A stretch of 64,000 bases of DNA from Bacillus sp. FJAT-29937 (GTDB lineage: Bacteria > Bacillota > Bacilli > Bacillales > Cytobacillaceae). The position numbers and the translations under genes are program-made. Below the pieces are notes generated by a model that was not told where the DNA came from, ran no database searches, and was given only the letters and a program-made list of their open reading frames with translations. Below, in pieces: positions 20,206-28,026 of the stretch. The DNA is taken from positions 1 to 64,000 of the forward strand of contig NZ_LMAS01000013.1 of the NCBI RefSeq assembly GCF_001509555.1. Direction: 5' to 3'. Numbering within the stretch: the first letter of the stretch is position 1; every line of letters begins with the position of its first letter.

Positions 20206-20234
20206 ATTATAAGCTAAACACTAGATTTTGACAA
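20206..20234 (-). promoter_or_regulatory. Promoter of the nrd operon leader
   Basis: On the minus strand TTGTCA (20229-20234) and a perfect TATAAT (20206-20211) are 17 bases apart. Transcription would begin near 20199, just ahead of the riboswitch. Confidence 0.75.
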
Positions 20235-20351
20235 CCTTTAAAAAATAGAGAAATATGTCGATTGAAAAAATTTAAAAGAAATTGATTGAATTTGCTAACG
20301 AAGGATCAAATGAAAATGCTAGGGCTGTTTAAATCGCCCTAGCAAGTTTGC

Positions 20352-20864
20352 TTAGCAATTATTGCCTTTATTAACATGCAGTGGAGGCGGGACAAGCCAG
20401 CCTTTTTCCTTATTCAGCCTTAATACTTTAGCTCCTAATGCAGCTTTTTGCATATGGAATTGACCGAACATCATGGCGACATCCTCACGAATTGATTTGC
20501 CAATGACCTGACTGCAAAGGACTAAACCTGAAGCAAGATCAGCAGAAAGTGCAGCAGCAATTTCAGGATCTTGCATTCTTGCACCAGGAGGTATGTCCTC
20601 CAAACATGCCTCAGGTCTTTCAGGAGGTGCTGGCGGCAAACCGACCCCATTTTCCTTTAGAATTTCTTCAATCTGTTTCTTATCCTGCTTCGTTATTTCT
20701 AAAGCTTCATGTAATAACTTTTTTAGATCATCATCGCCAGTATGATTGATCATCGTTTGATATCCAGCTACTTTTCCATTGGCCACTAATAATGAAGACC
20801 AAATATCAAATACTTCCCCGTAATGTAAAGGCTCATCTTTTGGATTTCCACTTAGAATGCCCAT
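20352..20864 (-). CDS. DUF3231 family protein (ferritin-like, spore-associated)
   Basis: A 170-residue half-length DUF3231 protein that opens MGILSGNPKDEPLHYGEVF and continues with INHTGDDDLKKLL, the usual family pattern. DUF3231 proteins are predicted helical-bundle proteins found in endospore formers; no activity is established. A strong GAGGAGG seven bases upstream fixes the start at 20864; an in-frame ATG at 20900 also has a weaker site. It is monocistronic. Confidence 0.85.
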   Translation of the reverse strand: MGILSGNPKDEPLHYGEVFDIWSSLLVANGKVAGYQTMINHTGDDDLKKLLHEALEITKQDKKQIEEILKENGVGLPPAPPERPEACLEDIPPGARMQDPEIAAALSADLASGLVLCSQVIGKSIREDVAMMFGQFHMQKAALGAKVLRLNKEKGWLVPPPLHVNKGNNC

Positions 20865-21114
20865 TGTTAACCTCCTCAAACTTGTAGATAATTTATTCAT
20901 TTTGGTGCCACCTTTCAATAAGCGCACAAAATTAGTATGCGCATTTGCTTTATAAATATTTGCTAGTTGGTAAGGTACAAATCAAAATTCCTTAATTGAA
21001 TAGGATAGGATGTATACATTTGGGTATTTCAAGTTTCCTAAAGAATAAATAATTCAATTGGGAAAATAATAAAATTGAAATCTTCTTTAATACTCATACT
21101 GGAGGGCATTCTAT

Positions 21115-21453
21115 ATGTCAGTTATGGTTTACCAAACTTTTGAGATAAAACAGGACAAATTTAAGGACGGGTTAGATAACTTACTTGAGATTAAGAAATA
21201 CAGAAATGAAAATTATAATCACAAAGTAGAAATCTTAACACCAATCACGGGAAAGGACCATACATACGCTGTTATTTCAACTTACGAAGGCCTAGCAGAA
21301 ATGGAGTTGCAGAACAAAAAGATGTTCGATGATGAAGAGTATTTAAAATTGATTGGTCAATTCTTTTTAGAGGATATTATTCAAGGCAGCATGAATACAC
21401 AATTTTTTAGAACGATGAATGATAAACCAGAACCGAAAGAGAAAAAGAAATAA
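21115..21453 (+). CDS. Hypothetical protein, possible dimeric alpha-beta barrel
   Basis: I do not recognise this 112-residue soluble protein with certainty. The pattern of a short strand (VMVYQTFEIK), a helix, a strand (HTYAVISTYE) and a further helix would fit a dimeric alpha-beta barrel such as NIPSNAP-like folds. The tail is lysine/glutamate-rich. CTGGAGGG precedes the ATG. The yndM-like gene follows after 37 bases. Confidence 0.65.
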   Translation: MSVMVYQTFEIKQDKFKDGLDNLLEIKKYRNENYNHKVEILTPITGKDHTYAVISTYEGLAEMELQNKKMFDDEEYLKLIGQFFLEDIIQGSMNTQFFRTMNDKPEPKEKKK

Positions 21454-21490
21454 TTATTATTTGACCATAAACTAAAAAGGAGATGATGTT

Positions 21491-21958
21491 GTGAAGCATT
21501 CAAAAGCATTTCTGTTAAAGTTTATTTCATGTTTAGTCCTGTTTTATATTATTCTTGGCCTATTTTATGGCATGTCCTTTGGAATGGTATTCTTAATTTC
21601 ATTAGCATTAGGGGCATCCTCTTATGTTCTTGGCGACTTTCTTGTGTTGCCTAGATCTAATAATTTCATTGCGACAATCACCGATTTTGTTCTTGCTTTC
21701 TTTGTGATTTGGTCTTTAAGTATCAGTTTGACGCTTAGAGAAAATATTGTGATTATGTCTCTCGTTGCTGCAGCGGGTGTGGCCCTTTTTGAAATTCTCT
21801 TTCATAGATATATGGCCAATCAGATCATTACAAATATGAAAACTAGTCCTGTACATTCAAGACAGCTTCAGTACCAAACAGAAGCTTCAGAAGAACTAAC
21901 TCCTTCTAAATCTGAATTACATATGGATAAGAATCATCATAGTTCTGAGGATGAATAG
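21491..21958 (+). CDS. YndM-like membrane protein (DUF2512)
   Basis: A 155-residue protein with four membrane segments in the first 110 residues and a hydrophilic, Ser/Glu/His-rich tail. The core (GLFYGMSFG, GASSYVLGDFLVLPRSNN) matches the DUF2512/YndM family of Bacillus; function unknown. The start is GTG at 21491 behind AGGAGATG. Confidence 0.82.
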   Translation: MKHSKAFLLKFISCLVLFYIILGLFYGMSFGMVFLISLALGASSYVLGDFLVLPRSNNFIATITDFVLAFFVIWSLSISLTLRENIVIMSLVAAAGVALFEILFHRYMANQIITNMKTSPVHSRQLQYQTEASEELTPSKSELHMDKNHHSSEDE

Positions 21959-22002
21959 CCTCCTTGGATTTAAATCTGCTGATTTAATCGGAGGGAAATA
22001 CA

Positions 22003-22593
22003 TTGAACAGGGGGATGACTGGTATTATTGAATTTTGTCCAAATATTTGGCCCGAGGAACCAGTACCAGAGGATCAGAAGGATTGCCTTGACTGCAAACT
22101 TTATATGCATGGAACAAGGATGGTGTGGGGGGAGGGGAATCCGGATGCTCCTATTATGATTATCCTTGATAATCCCGGAGCACGAGAAGATCGTGAAGGG
22201 AACCCATATGTTTGCGGAACTAGGTTTACATTACAAAAAGCGGCTAACGAGGCAGGCATACCGCCTAGTAATTTATTTGTAACGTATATTTTAAAAAGAA
22301 GACCAGTCCGTGCCTATAATAAAGAGGAAGCTAGGAATTCTTGTATCCAGCATTTAAGAGTGCAGTTAGCAGAAAAGAAGCCAAATTTTATTTTTTGTTT
22401 AGGAAATATTGCAGTCCAATCATTTTTTGAAAATCCTGAAGCAGAAGTGAAAAAGCTCCGAGGCTCCTGGCACAATGTACATGGAATCCCGACAGCTGTT
22501 GCTTATCATCCACTTGCCATCAGAAGAAGGCCAAATTTATGGCCATTATTTATGAGTGACTGGGAGATGCTGGCACAACGATTTCATCACTAG
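22003..22593 (+). CDS. Uracil-DNA glycosylase superfamily protein
   Basis: A 196-residue member of the iron-sulfur UDG superfamily (family 4/5-like), which removes uracil from DNA. Cysteines near the N-terminus (EFCPN and DCLDC) and CGTRF fit the cluster-bearing groups; PIMIILDNPGAREDREGNPYV is a variant of the water-activating motif, and the C-terminal VAYHPLAIRR corresponds to the H-P-S/L DNA-binding loop. The start is TTG at 22003, seven bases after CGGAGGG; an ATG at 22015 sits too close to a G run. Divergence from the usual GEAPG motif leaves the substrate range open. Confidence 0.85.
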   Translation: MNRGMTGIIEFCPNIWPEEPVPEDQKDCLDCKLYMHGTRMVWGEGNPDAPIMIILDNPGAREDREGNPYVCGTRFTLQKAANEAGIPPSNLFVTYILKRRPVRAYNKEEARNSCIQHLRVQLAEKKPNFIFCLGNIAVQSFFENPEAEVKKLRGSWHNVHGIPTAVAYHPLAIRRRPNLWPLFMSDWEMLAQRFHH

Positions 22594-22610
22594 GATGACA
22601 GTTTATTAAT

Positions 22611-22658
22611 AAAAAGCCAAACGATATTTCATATTGAAATACAGGGTTTGGCTTTTTA
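22611..22658 (+). terminator. Intrinsic terminator after the UDG gene
   Basis: A 12-bp stem (22611-22622 with 22646-22657) with a 23-base loop ends in T. Confidence 0.8.
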
Positions 22659-22752
22659 TATATCATTAATTAACATCTTATCTTATGAAACGTCACTGAA
22701 ATATGCATAATCAGCAGATAGGTGATTAGTAGTGCAATAAACACCGAATGCT

Positions 22753-22794
22753 CAATAGAAAAGGCGACTATCTCAGATAGTCACTTTTCTATTG
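22753..22794. terminator. Terminator of cotX-like gene (bidirectional shape)
   Basis: A long, nearly perfect hairpin (arms AATAGAAAAG and CTTTTCTATT extended by GACTATCT and AGATAGTC) lies just after the minus-strand gene. Confidence 0.7.
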
Positions 22795-22804
22795 ATCAGT
22801 CCAA

Positions 22805-23176
22805 TTAGGCAATCTTTAACAGTAATTGAGCTAATAGGTTAATAGAAGCTTGAACTACTACATCTACCTGTACCTCTGTTTGGTTTACAATAACTTCTCC
22901 AGAATCCTCAATGACAATTGTTTGTTTCTGCATTTGACTAACATCTAGAGACTGAGCAACTTTTTGTAATTGCTTAATATTATTGTCTGAGTTACTGCCC
23001 AATACAACAATTGCCGCTTCGATCGCAGCTTGCAGTGCTGCTTGTACTAGAACTAATCCTTGAACCTCCGTTTGTGTAACCGTAACTGTATGAGAGTTAC
23101 GGACGACTAAACCTTGATATTCTGACTGGTCTACATTTGTGGTATTTCTAACATTTTGTCTGCTTCTTTCTGACAT
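22805..23176 (-). CDS. cotX: Spore coat protein X/V family protein
   Basis: A 123-residue protein with the CotX/CotV domain repeated twice: VVRNSHTVTVTQTEVQ followed by VQAALQAAIEAA, then VIEDSGEVIVNQTEVQ followed by VVQASINLLAQL. CotX-family proteins form the insoluble outer spore coat. AAGGGAGAAA precedes the ATG. A CATACTTT segment upstream might belong to a sigma-K promoter, but spacing to a -35 element is not convincing. Confidence 0.85.
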   Translation of the reverse strand: MSERSRQNVRNTTNVDQSEYQGLVVRNSHTVTVTQTEVQGLVLVQAALQAAIEAAIVVLGSNSDNNIKQLQKVAQSLDVSQMQKQTIVIEDSGEVIVNQTEVQVDVVVQASINLLAQLLLKIA

Positions 23177-23480
23177 TAATAATTTCTCCCTTCATGGTAA
23201 GTTCCTTAACAAGTTATTCATGAGGGGACAAAAAGTATGGACAAACTGCCTGATACAATAGTGGAATTTTGGATAATCAATTTCATAGCCCTTCATCTCA
23301 GCGTAATTGGATTGTATTAGAAAAAAACCGTAACATCTCTTAATTTAATCTTCTTCTCCAAACTAAGTCATGAAATAGGAAAATAAGAAATAATTGCTTA
23401 TAATAATAGTTAATAAAGTATTTACAATATTCAATTTCAAACAAAGTGTCGATTTATTAAAGAATATTAAGGTGGCGTTA
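23177..23480. other. Intergenic region between divergent cotX and glycerate kinase
   Basis: This AT-rich stretch must hold the promoters of both genes. I see no clear consensus promoter, hairpin or repeat. Confidence 0.4.
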
Positions 23481-24620
23481 ATGGTGAAAATTGTGATTGC
23501 ACCAGACTCATTTAAAGGGAGCTTAACTGCTTTAGAAGCGGCGAAGGCAATGGAAAGAGGAATAAAAAGGGTAAATCCACATATTAATACGGTTTTAGTT
23601 CCAGTTGCGGATGGTGGGGAGGGAACGATGGCAAGCCTTGTTGCAGCATCAGCGGGAAGAATTGTAGGTTTTCAAGTTATGGGACCACTGCTTACACACG
23701 TTCAAGCTGCTTATGGAGTGTTAGGAGACGAGGAAACATGTGTCATTGAAATGGCTAGTGCTTCAGGAATAGGTCTCCTAAATCAAGAAGAGCTTAATCC
23801 TATGAAAACGACGACCATTGGAACTGGTCAACTTATAAAAAAAGCTTTAGATGACGGATACAGAAGGTTTATTTTAGCTATCGGAGGAAGCGCGACTAAT
23901 GATGGCGGGTTAGGTATGCTTCAAGCTCTAGGAATGAAGTTTCTCGATGCTAATGGAGAGCCAGTCGGATATGGGGGATCAGAACTATTAAGGATTGTTG
24001 ATATTGATGTTCAAGAATTTGATTCACGAATTGCAAATTGTGAATTTTTGATTGCGACTGATGTTCAAAATCCATTAGTAGGGGAAAATGGAGCAACTCA
24101 TGTGTTTGGACCGCAAAAAGGCGCTACACCTGAAATGGTTGAAATTCTAGATAATAACTTAAGGCATTGGGCAGATTTAGTTGAACAAGAAACGGGAATA
24201 AGTCTCCATGACAAACCAGGAGCCGGAGCTGCAGGTGGCATAGGCGGAGCTTTTCAAGCCTTTTTTCCATCTAAAACAAAGCGCGGCATTGACATTGTCA
24301 TCGAATATTCTAGGCTTGTTAAACATTTAGAAGGCGCCGATTGTGTATTTACCGGTGAAGGTCAGATTGATTTCCAAACCGCCTCTGGGAAGACACCTAT
24401 GGGCGTGGCTGAAGCAGCTAAATCGAAAGGAATCCCTGTTTTTGCTCTGACCGGGTCCATTGGCCGTGGAATTGAGGTTTTGTATGAACACGGTATTACA
24501 AGTGTTCATAGTATTATTAATTCCCCTATGACACTCCAGAAAGCCATTGAGGGCGCTGCTATTTTACTCCAGCAAACAGCTGAACAAGTGATGCGGACTT
24601 ATATGGCAGCCAAAAGATGA
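23481..24620 (+). CDS. glxK: Glycerate kinase
   Basis: A class II glycerate kinase, 379 residues, that phosphorylates D-glycerate using ATP and feeds glycolysis. Landmarks are the opening KIVIAPDSFKGSLTALEA, VADGGEGT near residue 50, GGSATNDGGLGMLQALG near 140, and PGAGAAGGIGGAF near 255. AAGGTGG places the start at 23481 and discards a 29-residue upstream extension. It is monocistronic and followed by a thioredoxin-like gene. Confidence 0.94.
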   Translation: MVKIVIAPDSFKGSLTALEAAKAMERGIKRVNPHINTVLVPVADGGEGTMASLVAASAGRIVGFQVMGPLLTHVQAAYGVLGDEETCVIEMASASGIGLLNQEELNPMKTTTIGTGQLIKKALDDGYRRFILAIGGSATNDGGLGMLQALGMKFLDANGEPVGYGGSELLRIVDIDVQEFDSRIANCEFLIATDVQNPLVGENGATHVFGPQKGATPEMVEILDNNLRHWADLVEQETGISLHDKPGAGAAGGIGGAFQAFFPSKTKRGIDIVIEYSRLVKHLEGADCVFTGEGQIDFQTASGKTPMGVAEAAKSKGIPVFALTGSIGRGIEVLYEHGITSVHSIINSPMTLQKAIEGAAILLQQTAEQVMRTYMAAKR

Positions 24621-24719
24621 CCATGATTTTTCTTCGCCTAATTGGAAATAATAACTTTATCATTCAATCATAGATTATTTTTTCAGATGAAGGCATCTCG
24701 AATGAAGGAGTTATGAAAT

Positions 24720-25211
24720 ATGCAATCTTTCTTATCCGAAGAACGTTATTCCCCAACATATAATTGGTTAGTGATGTCCAAAAGCCCTTATTTAAAAAAG
24801 AATGAGCAGAGTCCTGTAAATTGGTTAGAGTGGTCAACAGAAGGATTTGATAAAGCGCAAAGGGAAGGGAAGCTGGTGTTGATCAGTATTGGGGATCATC
24901 ATTGCCATTTGAGTGCGGACATGGAACAGGAGTCGCAGAAAGATGGGGAGACAGTCCAGCTTTTAAATGATAAGTTTGTTTGCATGATGGTTGACAAGGA
25001 AGAGCGTCCGGATATTGCTTCTTTATATTTGAGCAAGTGTCAGAAGCTGGAGGGAAAAGGGAAGGGCCCGCTAAATATTTTTTTAAATTCGGATCAGGAA
25101 ATTCTTTATGCTGCGATGTATTTACCGAAGGAAAGTCTTGTTGATGGCATAATAGGATTTAAAGAATTAATCACCCAGGTGTATGATCAACATGTCATAA
25201 ATCGTGATTAG
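24720..25211 (+). CDS. Short DUF255/thioredoxin-like protein lacking the redox cysteines
   Basis: The 163-residue protein matches only the N-terminal thioredoxin-like part of the roughly 690-residue YyaL/DUF255 family: SKSPYLKKNEQSPVNWLEW, then KLVLISIG, then VDKEERPDI. Where the family has the redox pair within S-T-C-H-W-C-H, this protein reads DHHCHLS, so one cysteine is gone. The whole glycosidase-like C-terminal half is absent and the gene stops cleanly before a terminator. It may be a specialised short paralogue or a decayed remnant. Confidence 0.75.
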   Translation: MQSFLSEERYSPTYNWLVMSKSPYLKKNEQSPVNWLEWSTEGFDKAQREGKLVLISIGDHHCHLSADMEQESQKDGETVQLLNDKFVCMMVDKEERPDIASLYLSKCQKLEGKGKGPLNIFLNSDQEILYAAMYLPKESLVDGIIGFKELITQVYDQHVINRD

Positions 25212-25245
25212 AAACAAATATATAGGGAATTTAGTAACAATTGCA

Positions 25246-25275
25246 GCTCTTGCCTTCATGCAAGAGCCTTTTTTT
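25246..25275 (+). terminator. Intrinsic terminator
   Basis: An 8-bp perfect stem (25246-25253 with 25260-25267) is followed by seven T. Confidence 0.85.
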
Positions 25276-25350
25276 GCAAAAAAAATTCCGCCCTTGCTGG
25301 AGCGGATAAAAAAGAGACCTTGGATCAAATAAGAATTAATTCATAGTGGA

Positions 25351-25396
25351 AACAATATATAGTATTTGCGTGAATATAATAATACTATATATTGTT
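25351..25396. repeat. Perfect 16-bp inverted repeat
   Basis: AACAATATATAGTATT (25351-25366) and its exact complement (25381-25396) flank 14 bases. There is no T tract and no gene ends here, so it is not an ordinary terminator. The surrounding gene-free stretch 25276-25657 otherwise holds only a short G/C hairpin at about 25286-25310, whose T run lies on the minus strand, and no evident gene. Confidence 0.7.
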
Positions 25397-25657
25397 AGAA
25401 AGATTCTACCACATTTATTTTTTTAGAGCAAATTATTTATTATATTATTGGATATTTTCGTCCTGCCATACTAAAAATTTAATTTTCGGAATGAATTGAA
25501 AAAGAATGAGAGATTATGTAATCTAATAGTAAGGAGAATTGTAGTGAAAATTTAATAGTTTTGTAATGAAATAGTGAAAATTGACAACTTTTCTTAATAT
25601 AAAACTACGTAGGACCTATACTTTTACAAGAAGAATAGAGATGGAAAGGTGAACATC

Positions 25658-26641
25658 ATGAGGAGTAAACGGAAAAGAACAACAACATTTTCAAAAGGAA
25701 AGTTACTAATTTCACTAATGATTTGTATGACATTCGTTTTTACAACGGGCAGTACAAACTATCATAGTGAAGCATTGGCTGTTTCTAGTTTATCACAGCC
25801 GATTAATATTATGTATTCCTTACTTACAAAGAGTCATTTTGATCATACGGATGAGATGAATGGGTATGTAAATAATAAAATTCAAGCTTTTTACATATTA
25901 AAGAAAAAAATGGATCAAGAACAAGAAGTGAGAAATAATCCAGAAAATCATGCCCTAGTAAAAAATGATAAAATTAATGCAGAAACTAATCTAAAAGATA
26001 ACGGTTCTTCAAAACAAGAAAACTCCCAAATAAAGAAGCAAAATGAACAAAAAGTTATATATTTAACCTTTGATGATGGACCTTCCGCCTTTACATCAGA
26101 CATACTTCAAACAATGAATACATTTGACATGAAAGGCACTTTTTTTATGCTTGAGCCTAATATGAGAAAGTATCCGGAAGAATTGCAAGCTATTATCGAT
26201 AACGGTCACGTCCCCGCATTACACGGCGTTTCACATAATGTCTCCAAAATCTATCGGTCGGAAAAGACAGTAGTAGATGAAATGACAAAAGCGCAGGCAA
26301 CTTTAATGAAAATGACGGGTACAGGAACATCTTTAATTAGAACACCATATGGTTCCGCACCATATATGAAACCTTCCTATTTGAAAGCCGTGGAAGCAGC
26401 CGGATTTCAACTTTGGGATTGGACCGTAGATAGTGAAGATTGGAAATACCGCAATGGTGAATATGTTGAAAGAGTTATTCAACAAATCGAAAATTTCAAA
26501 CATAAAGATCGACCTATTGTCATTTTACTGCATGATAGAAAATCAACAGCAGAGCATTTGCCCTCTTTGCTTACCTATTTACAAACAAACGGGTATAAAG
26601 CAGAGATATTGAATGAGCAGCTTTCTGCTTTTCACTTTTAA
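25658..26641 (+). CDS. Secreted polysaccharide deacetylase (NodB domain)
   Basis: A 327-residue exported or membrane-anchored protein with a basic, hydrophobic N-terminus (about 15-38) and a linker rich in K, N, Q. The C-terminal NodB domain shows all five motifs: TFDDGPSAFT (catalytic and metal Asp), HGVSHN (metal His), RTPYGSAPYM, DWTVDSEDW and VILLHD. The family removes acetyl groups from peptidoglycan or chitin-like polymers; peptidoglycan is likely. The start is at 25658 after GAAAGGTG. It is monocistronic. Confidence 0.92.
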   Translation: MRSKRKRTTTFSKGKLLISLMICMTFVFTTGSTNYHSEALAVSSLSQPINIMYSLLTKSHFDHTDEMNGYVNNKIQAFYILKKKMDQEQEVRNNPENHALVKNDKINAETNLKDNGSSKQENSQIKKQNEQKVIYLTFDDGPSAFTSDILQTMNTFDMKGTFFMLEPNMRKYPEELQAIIDNGHVPALHGVSHNVSKIYRSEKTVVDEMTKAQATLMKMTGTGTSLIRTPYGSAPYMKPSYLKAVEAAGFQLWDWTVDSEDWKYRNGEYVERVIQQIENFKHKDRPIVILLHDRKSTAEHLPSLLTYLQTNGYKAEILNEQLSAFHF

Positions 26642-26642
26642 T

Positions 26643-26673
26643 AAAAGCTGGACAATTAATCCGGCTTTTTTTT
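26643..26673 (+). terminator. Intrinsic terminator after the deacetylase gene
   Basis: AAAAGCTGGA pairs with TCCGGCTTTT (one G-T pair) and is followed by eight T. Confidence 0.85.
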
Positions 26674-26766
26674 ATGTCCAAAAAAGAGTTAAATGATTTC
26701 CATGTCATAAAAGTCTCGAATCTCCGATAAGCTTTTATGAATGAACTGTCATAAGGGGGAGATTGT

Positions 26767-27564
26767 TTGGCTGCTGGCTACGAAAAGGCTGCAAAATTTG
26801 AGCATGGATTTTGGCTGCAAGTATTAGGAGATCATGCAAGGTTTATCCATGATTCCCTTGCACCGTCGGAAAAAGAACTTATTCATGAAGCTAATTATTT
26901 TATTCATGTTTTTGATCAGCTCCTTGGAAGAGTAGGAGCAGAGAATTTACAGGATTTAAGCATGAAGGCAGATGAAGAAGCCAAAAAAATCAGGCAGTTT
27001 AAGCTGACTATACTCGAGCGCCATCTCGTTGGAAAAGTAAAGATTCATCTCGGGCCGACTTTTATGAATCATATGGTGAATGAGGTAGATGAGTATCTGC
27101 TTCAGTTAACGTATTTGAAAAACGGGGAGGCGCCGCCTGTATTTCATGAGCTGCATCACCATTTGCTATGGCTTTTAGATGCTGCGGGGCATGCAGGGGC
27201 AATATCAGATGGTATGGAACTTCCGGAAAAAGCGATCAATAAATTGAGTGATGAGTTTGCAAAGGATTTTGAAGCCTTTTATTTAAAGGCTGTTGAATTG
27301 ACGGGATTTCTTCGCACAAACCTTTCCGAATTTCCTGCATTGAAAAAATTTAATAAAGATGTGTCATTAGAAATGAAGGTATTTATGAACTTTTTAAATG
27401 AAATTGAAGAGTTAAGATTAAATAAAGAGGCATTGGGAACATTCTCTGCTTTAATGGCAGACCATATGTTCAGAGAAGAATGCTATTATTTAACAAAGCT
27501 TGCAGAATCAACACAGGCAGAAAAACCTGATTGTAATCCTGGTAAGCCTAGATTGAAGGAATAG
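26767..27564 (+). CDS. DUF2935 family protein
   Basis: A 265-residue helical protein with two similar halves, each with conserved histidines and glutamates (FEHGFWLQVLGDHARFIHDSL in the first, LMADHMFREECYYL in the second), consistent with a metal-binding four-helix bundle. The family is common in Bacillus and Clostridia; no reaction is established. The start is TTG at 26767, six bases after AAGGGGGA. Confidence 0.87.
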   Translation: MAAGYEKAAKFEHGFWLQVLGDHARFIHDSLAPSEKELIHEANYFIHVFDQLLGRVGAENLQDLSMKADEEAKKIRQFKLTILERHLVGKVKIHLGPTFMNHMVNEVDEYLLQLTYLKNGEAPPVFHELHHHLLWLLDAAGHAGAISDGMELPEKAINKLSDEFAKDFEAFYLKAVELTGFLRTNLSEFPALKKFNKDVSLEMKVFMNFLNEIEELRLNKEALGTFSALMADHMFREECYYLTKLAESTQAEKPDCNPGKPRLKE

Positions 27565-27574
27565 AAAAGTGAAA

Positions 27575-27602
27575 CACCACCTTTTTGGTGGTCATTTTTT
27601 TG
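27575..27602 (+). terminator. Intrinsic terminator after the DUF2935 gene
   Basis: ACCACC at 27576-27581 pairs with GGTGGT at 27587-27592 and is followed by a T run. Confidence 0.75.
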
Positions 27603-27689
27603 TAGATATTTAAAGATTTACTTAATTCTAGTTAGAAAGCATCATTTTTACAAATATAGAACATACGTTCTTTTTCCGGGACAAGTTTG

Positions 27690-27698
27690 TGTTATAAT
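27690..27698 (+). promoter_or_regulatory. Extended -10 promoter of the toxin gene
   Basis: TATAAT at 27693-27698 is preceded by TGT, forming an extended -10 element; the -35 region is weak. The start would be near 27705, about 60 bases before the toxin ATG. Confidence 0.6.
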
Positions 27699-27763
27699 AG
27701 AGAAGCAATAGGGAGTTTTCTCAAGGGTGGTCGGCTAACCCCGTTTGAAAGGGGGTGATGCCT

Positions 27764-27847
27764 ATGACAGTTTTCGAAACGATTATGATTATGATTTCAT
27801 TTTCAAGTCTAATCCTTGCTGTCTTATCTTTTAACCACAAAAAATAG
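27764..27847 (+). CDS. Type I toxin, short holin-like membrane peptide
   Basis: A 27-residue peptide opening MTVFETIMIMISFSSL and ending in SFNHKK matches the short holin-like toxins of Bacillus type I toxin-antitoxin loci: one hydrophobic helix with a basic end. AAAGGGGG places the start at 27764; the ATG at 27758 is too close. It has an extended -10 promoter and a terminator hairpin at 27926. An opposing transcript over its 3' region is likely. Such peptides damage the membrane when the antisense RNA is lost. Confidence 0.8.
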   Translation: MTVFETIMIMISFSSLILAVLSFNHKK

Positions 27848-27975
27848 ACCTCCCTTGACCTGATAATTGAGGAGAGGTCTAGTCTTTGGACTGGCCGCCG
27901 CTCAGGGAACGACAAACTATTGCGGATGACCGTGGGTGCTCCAACACCTGCGGTCATTCATTTAAATGTTATTTA
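27848..27975 (-). ncRNA. Candidate antisense antitoxin RNA
   Basis: On the minus strand, AGACCTCTCCT pairs with AAGGGAGGTCT at about 27848-27882 and is followed by ATTTTTT, an intrinsic terminator facing away from the toxin's stop codon. A transcript starting near 27975 (possible -10 TATCCT just upstream) and ending here would be complementary to the 3' untranslated part of the toxin mRNA, as in known Bacillus type I pairs. The 5' end is inferred. Confidence 0.5.
27926..27965 (+). terminator. Terminator of the toxin mRNA
   Basis: ATGACCGTGGGTG pairs with CACCTGCGGTCAT (one wobble), a very stable 13-bp stem, followed by TCATTTAAAT. Confidence 0.65.
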
Positions 27976-28026
27976 CAACTATAGGATAACATATGCGATT
28001 AAGAAAGTCATCCCGAAGTTCTGTAC

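Noticed and set aside
22805..23480. Sigma-K promoter for the cotX-like gene
   Set aside because: A CATACTTT is present, but no -35 AC at the right spacing could be found.
27721..27957. Minus-strand open frame opposite the toxin gene
   Set aside because: It lies antisense to the toxin and its terminator, has no ribosome site and reads through the hairpins.
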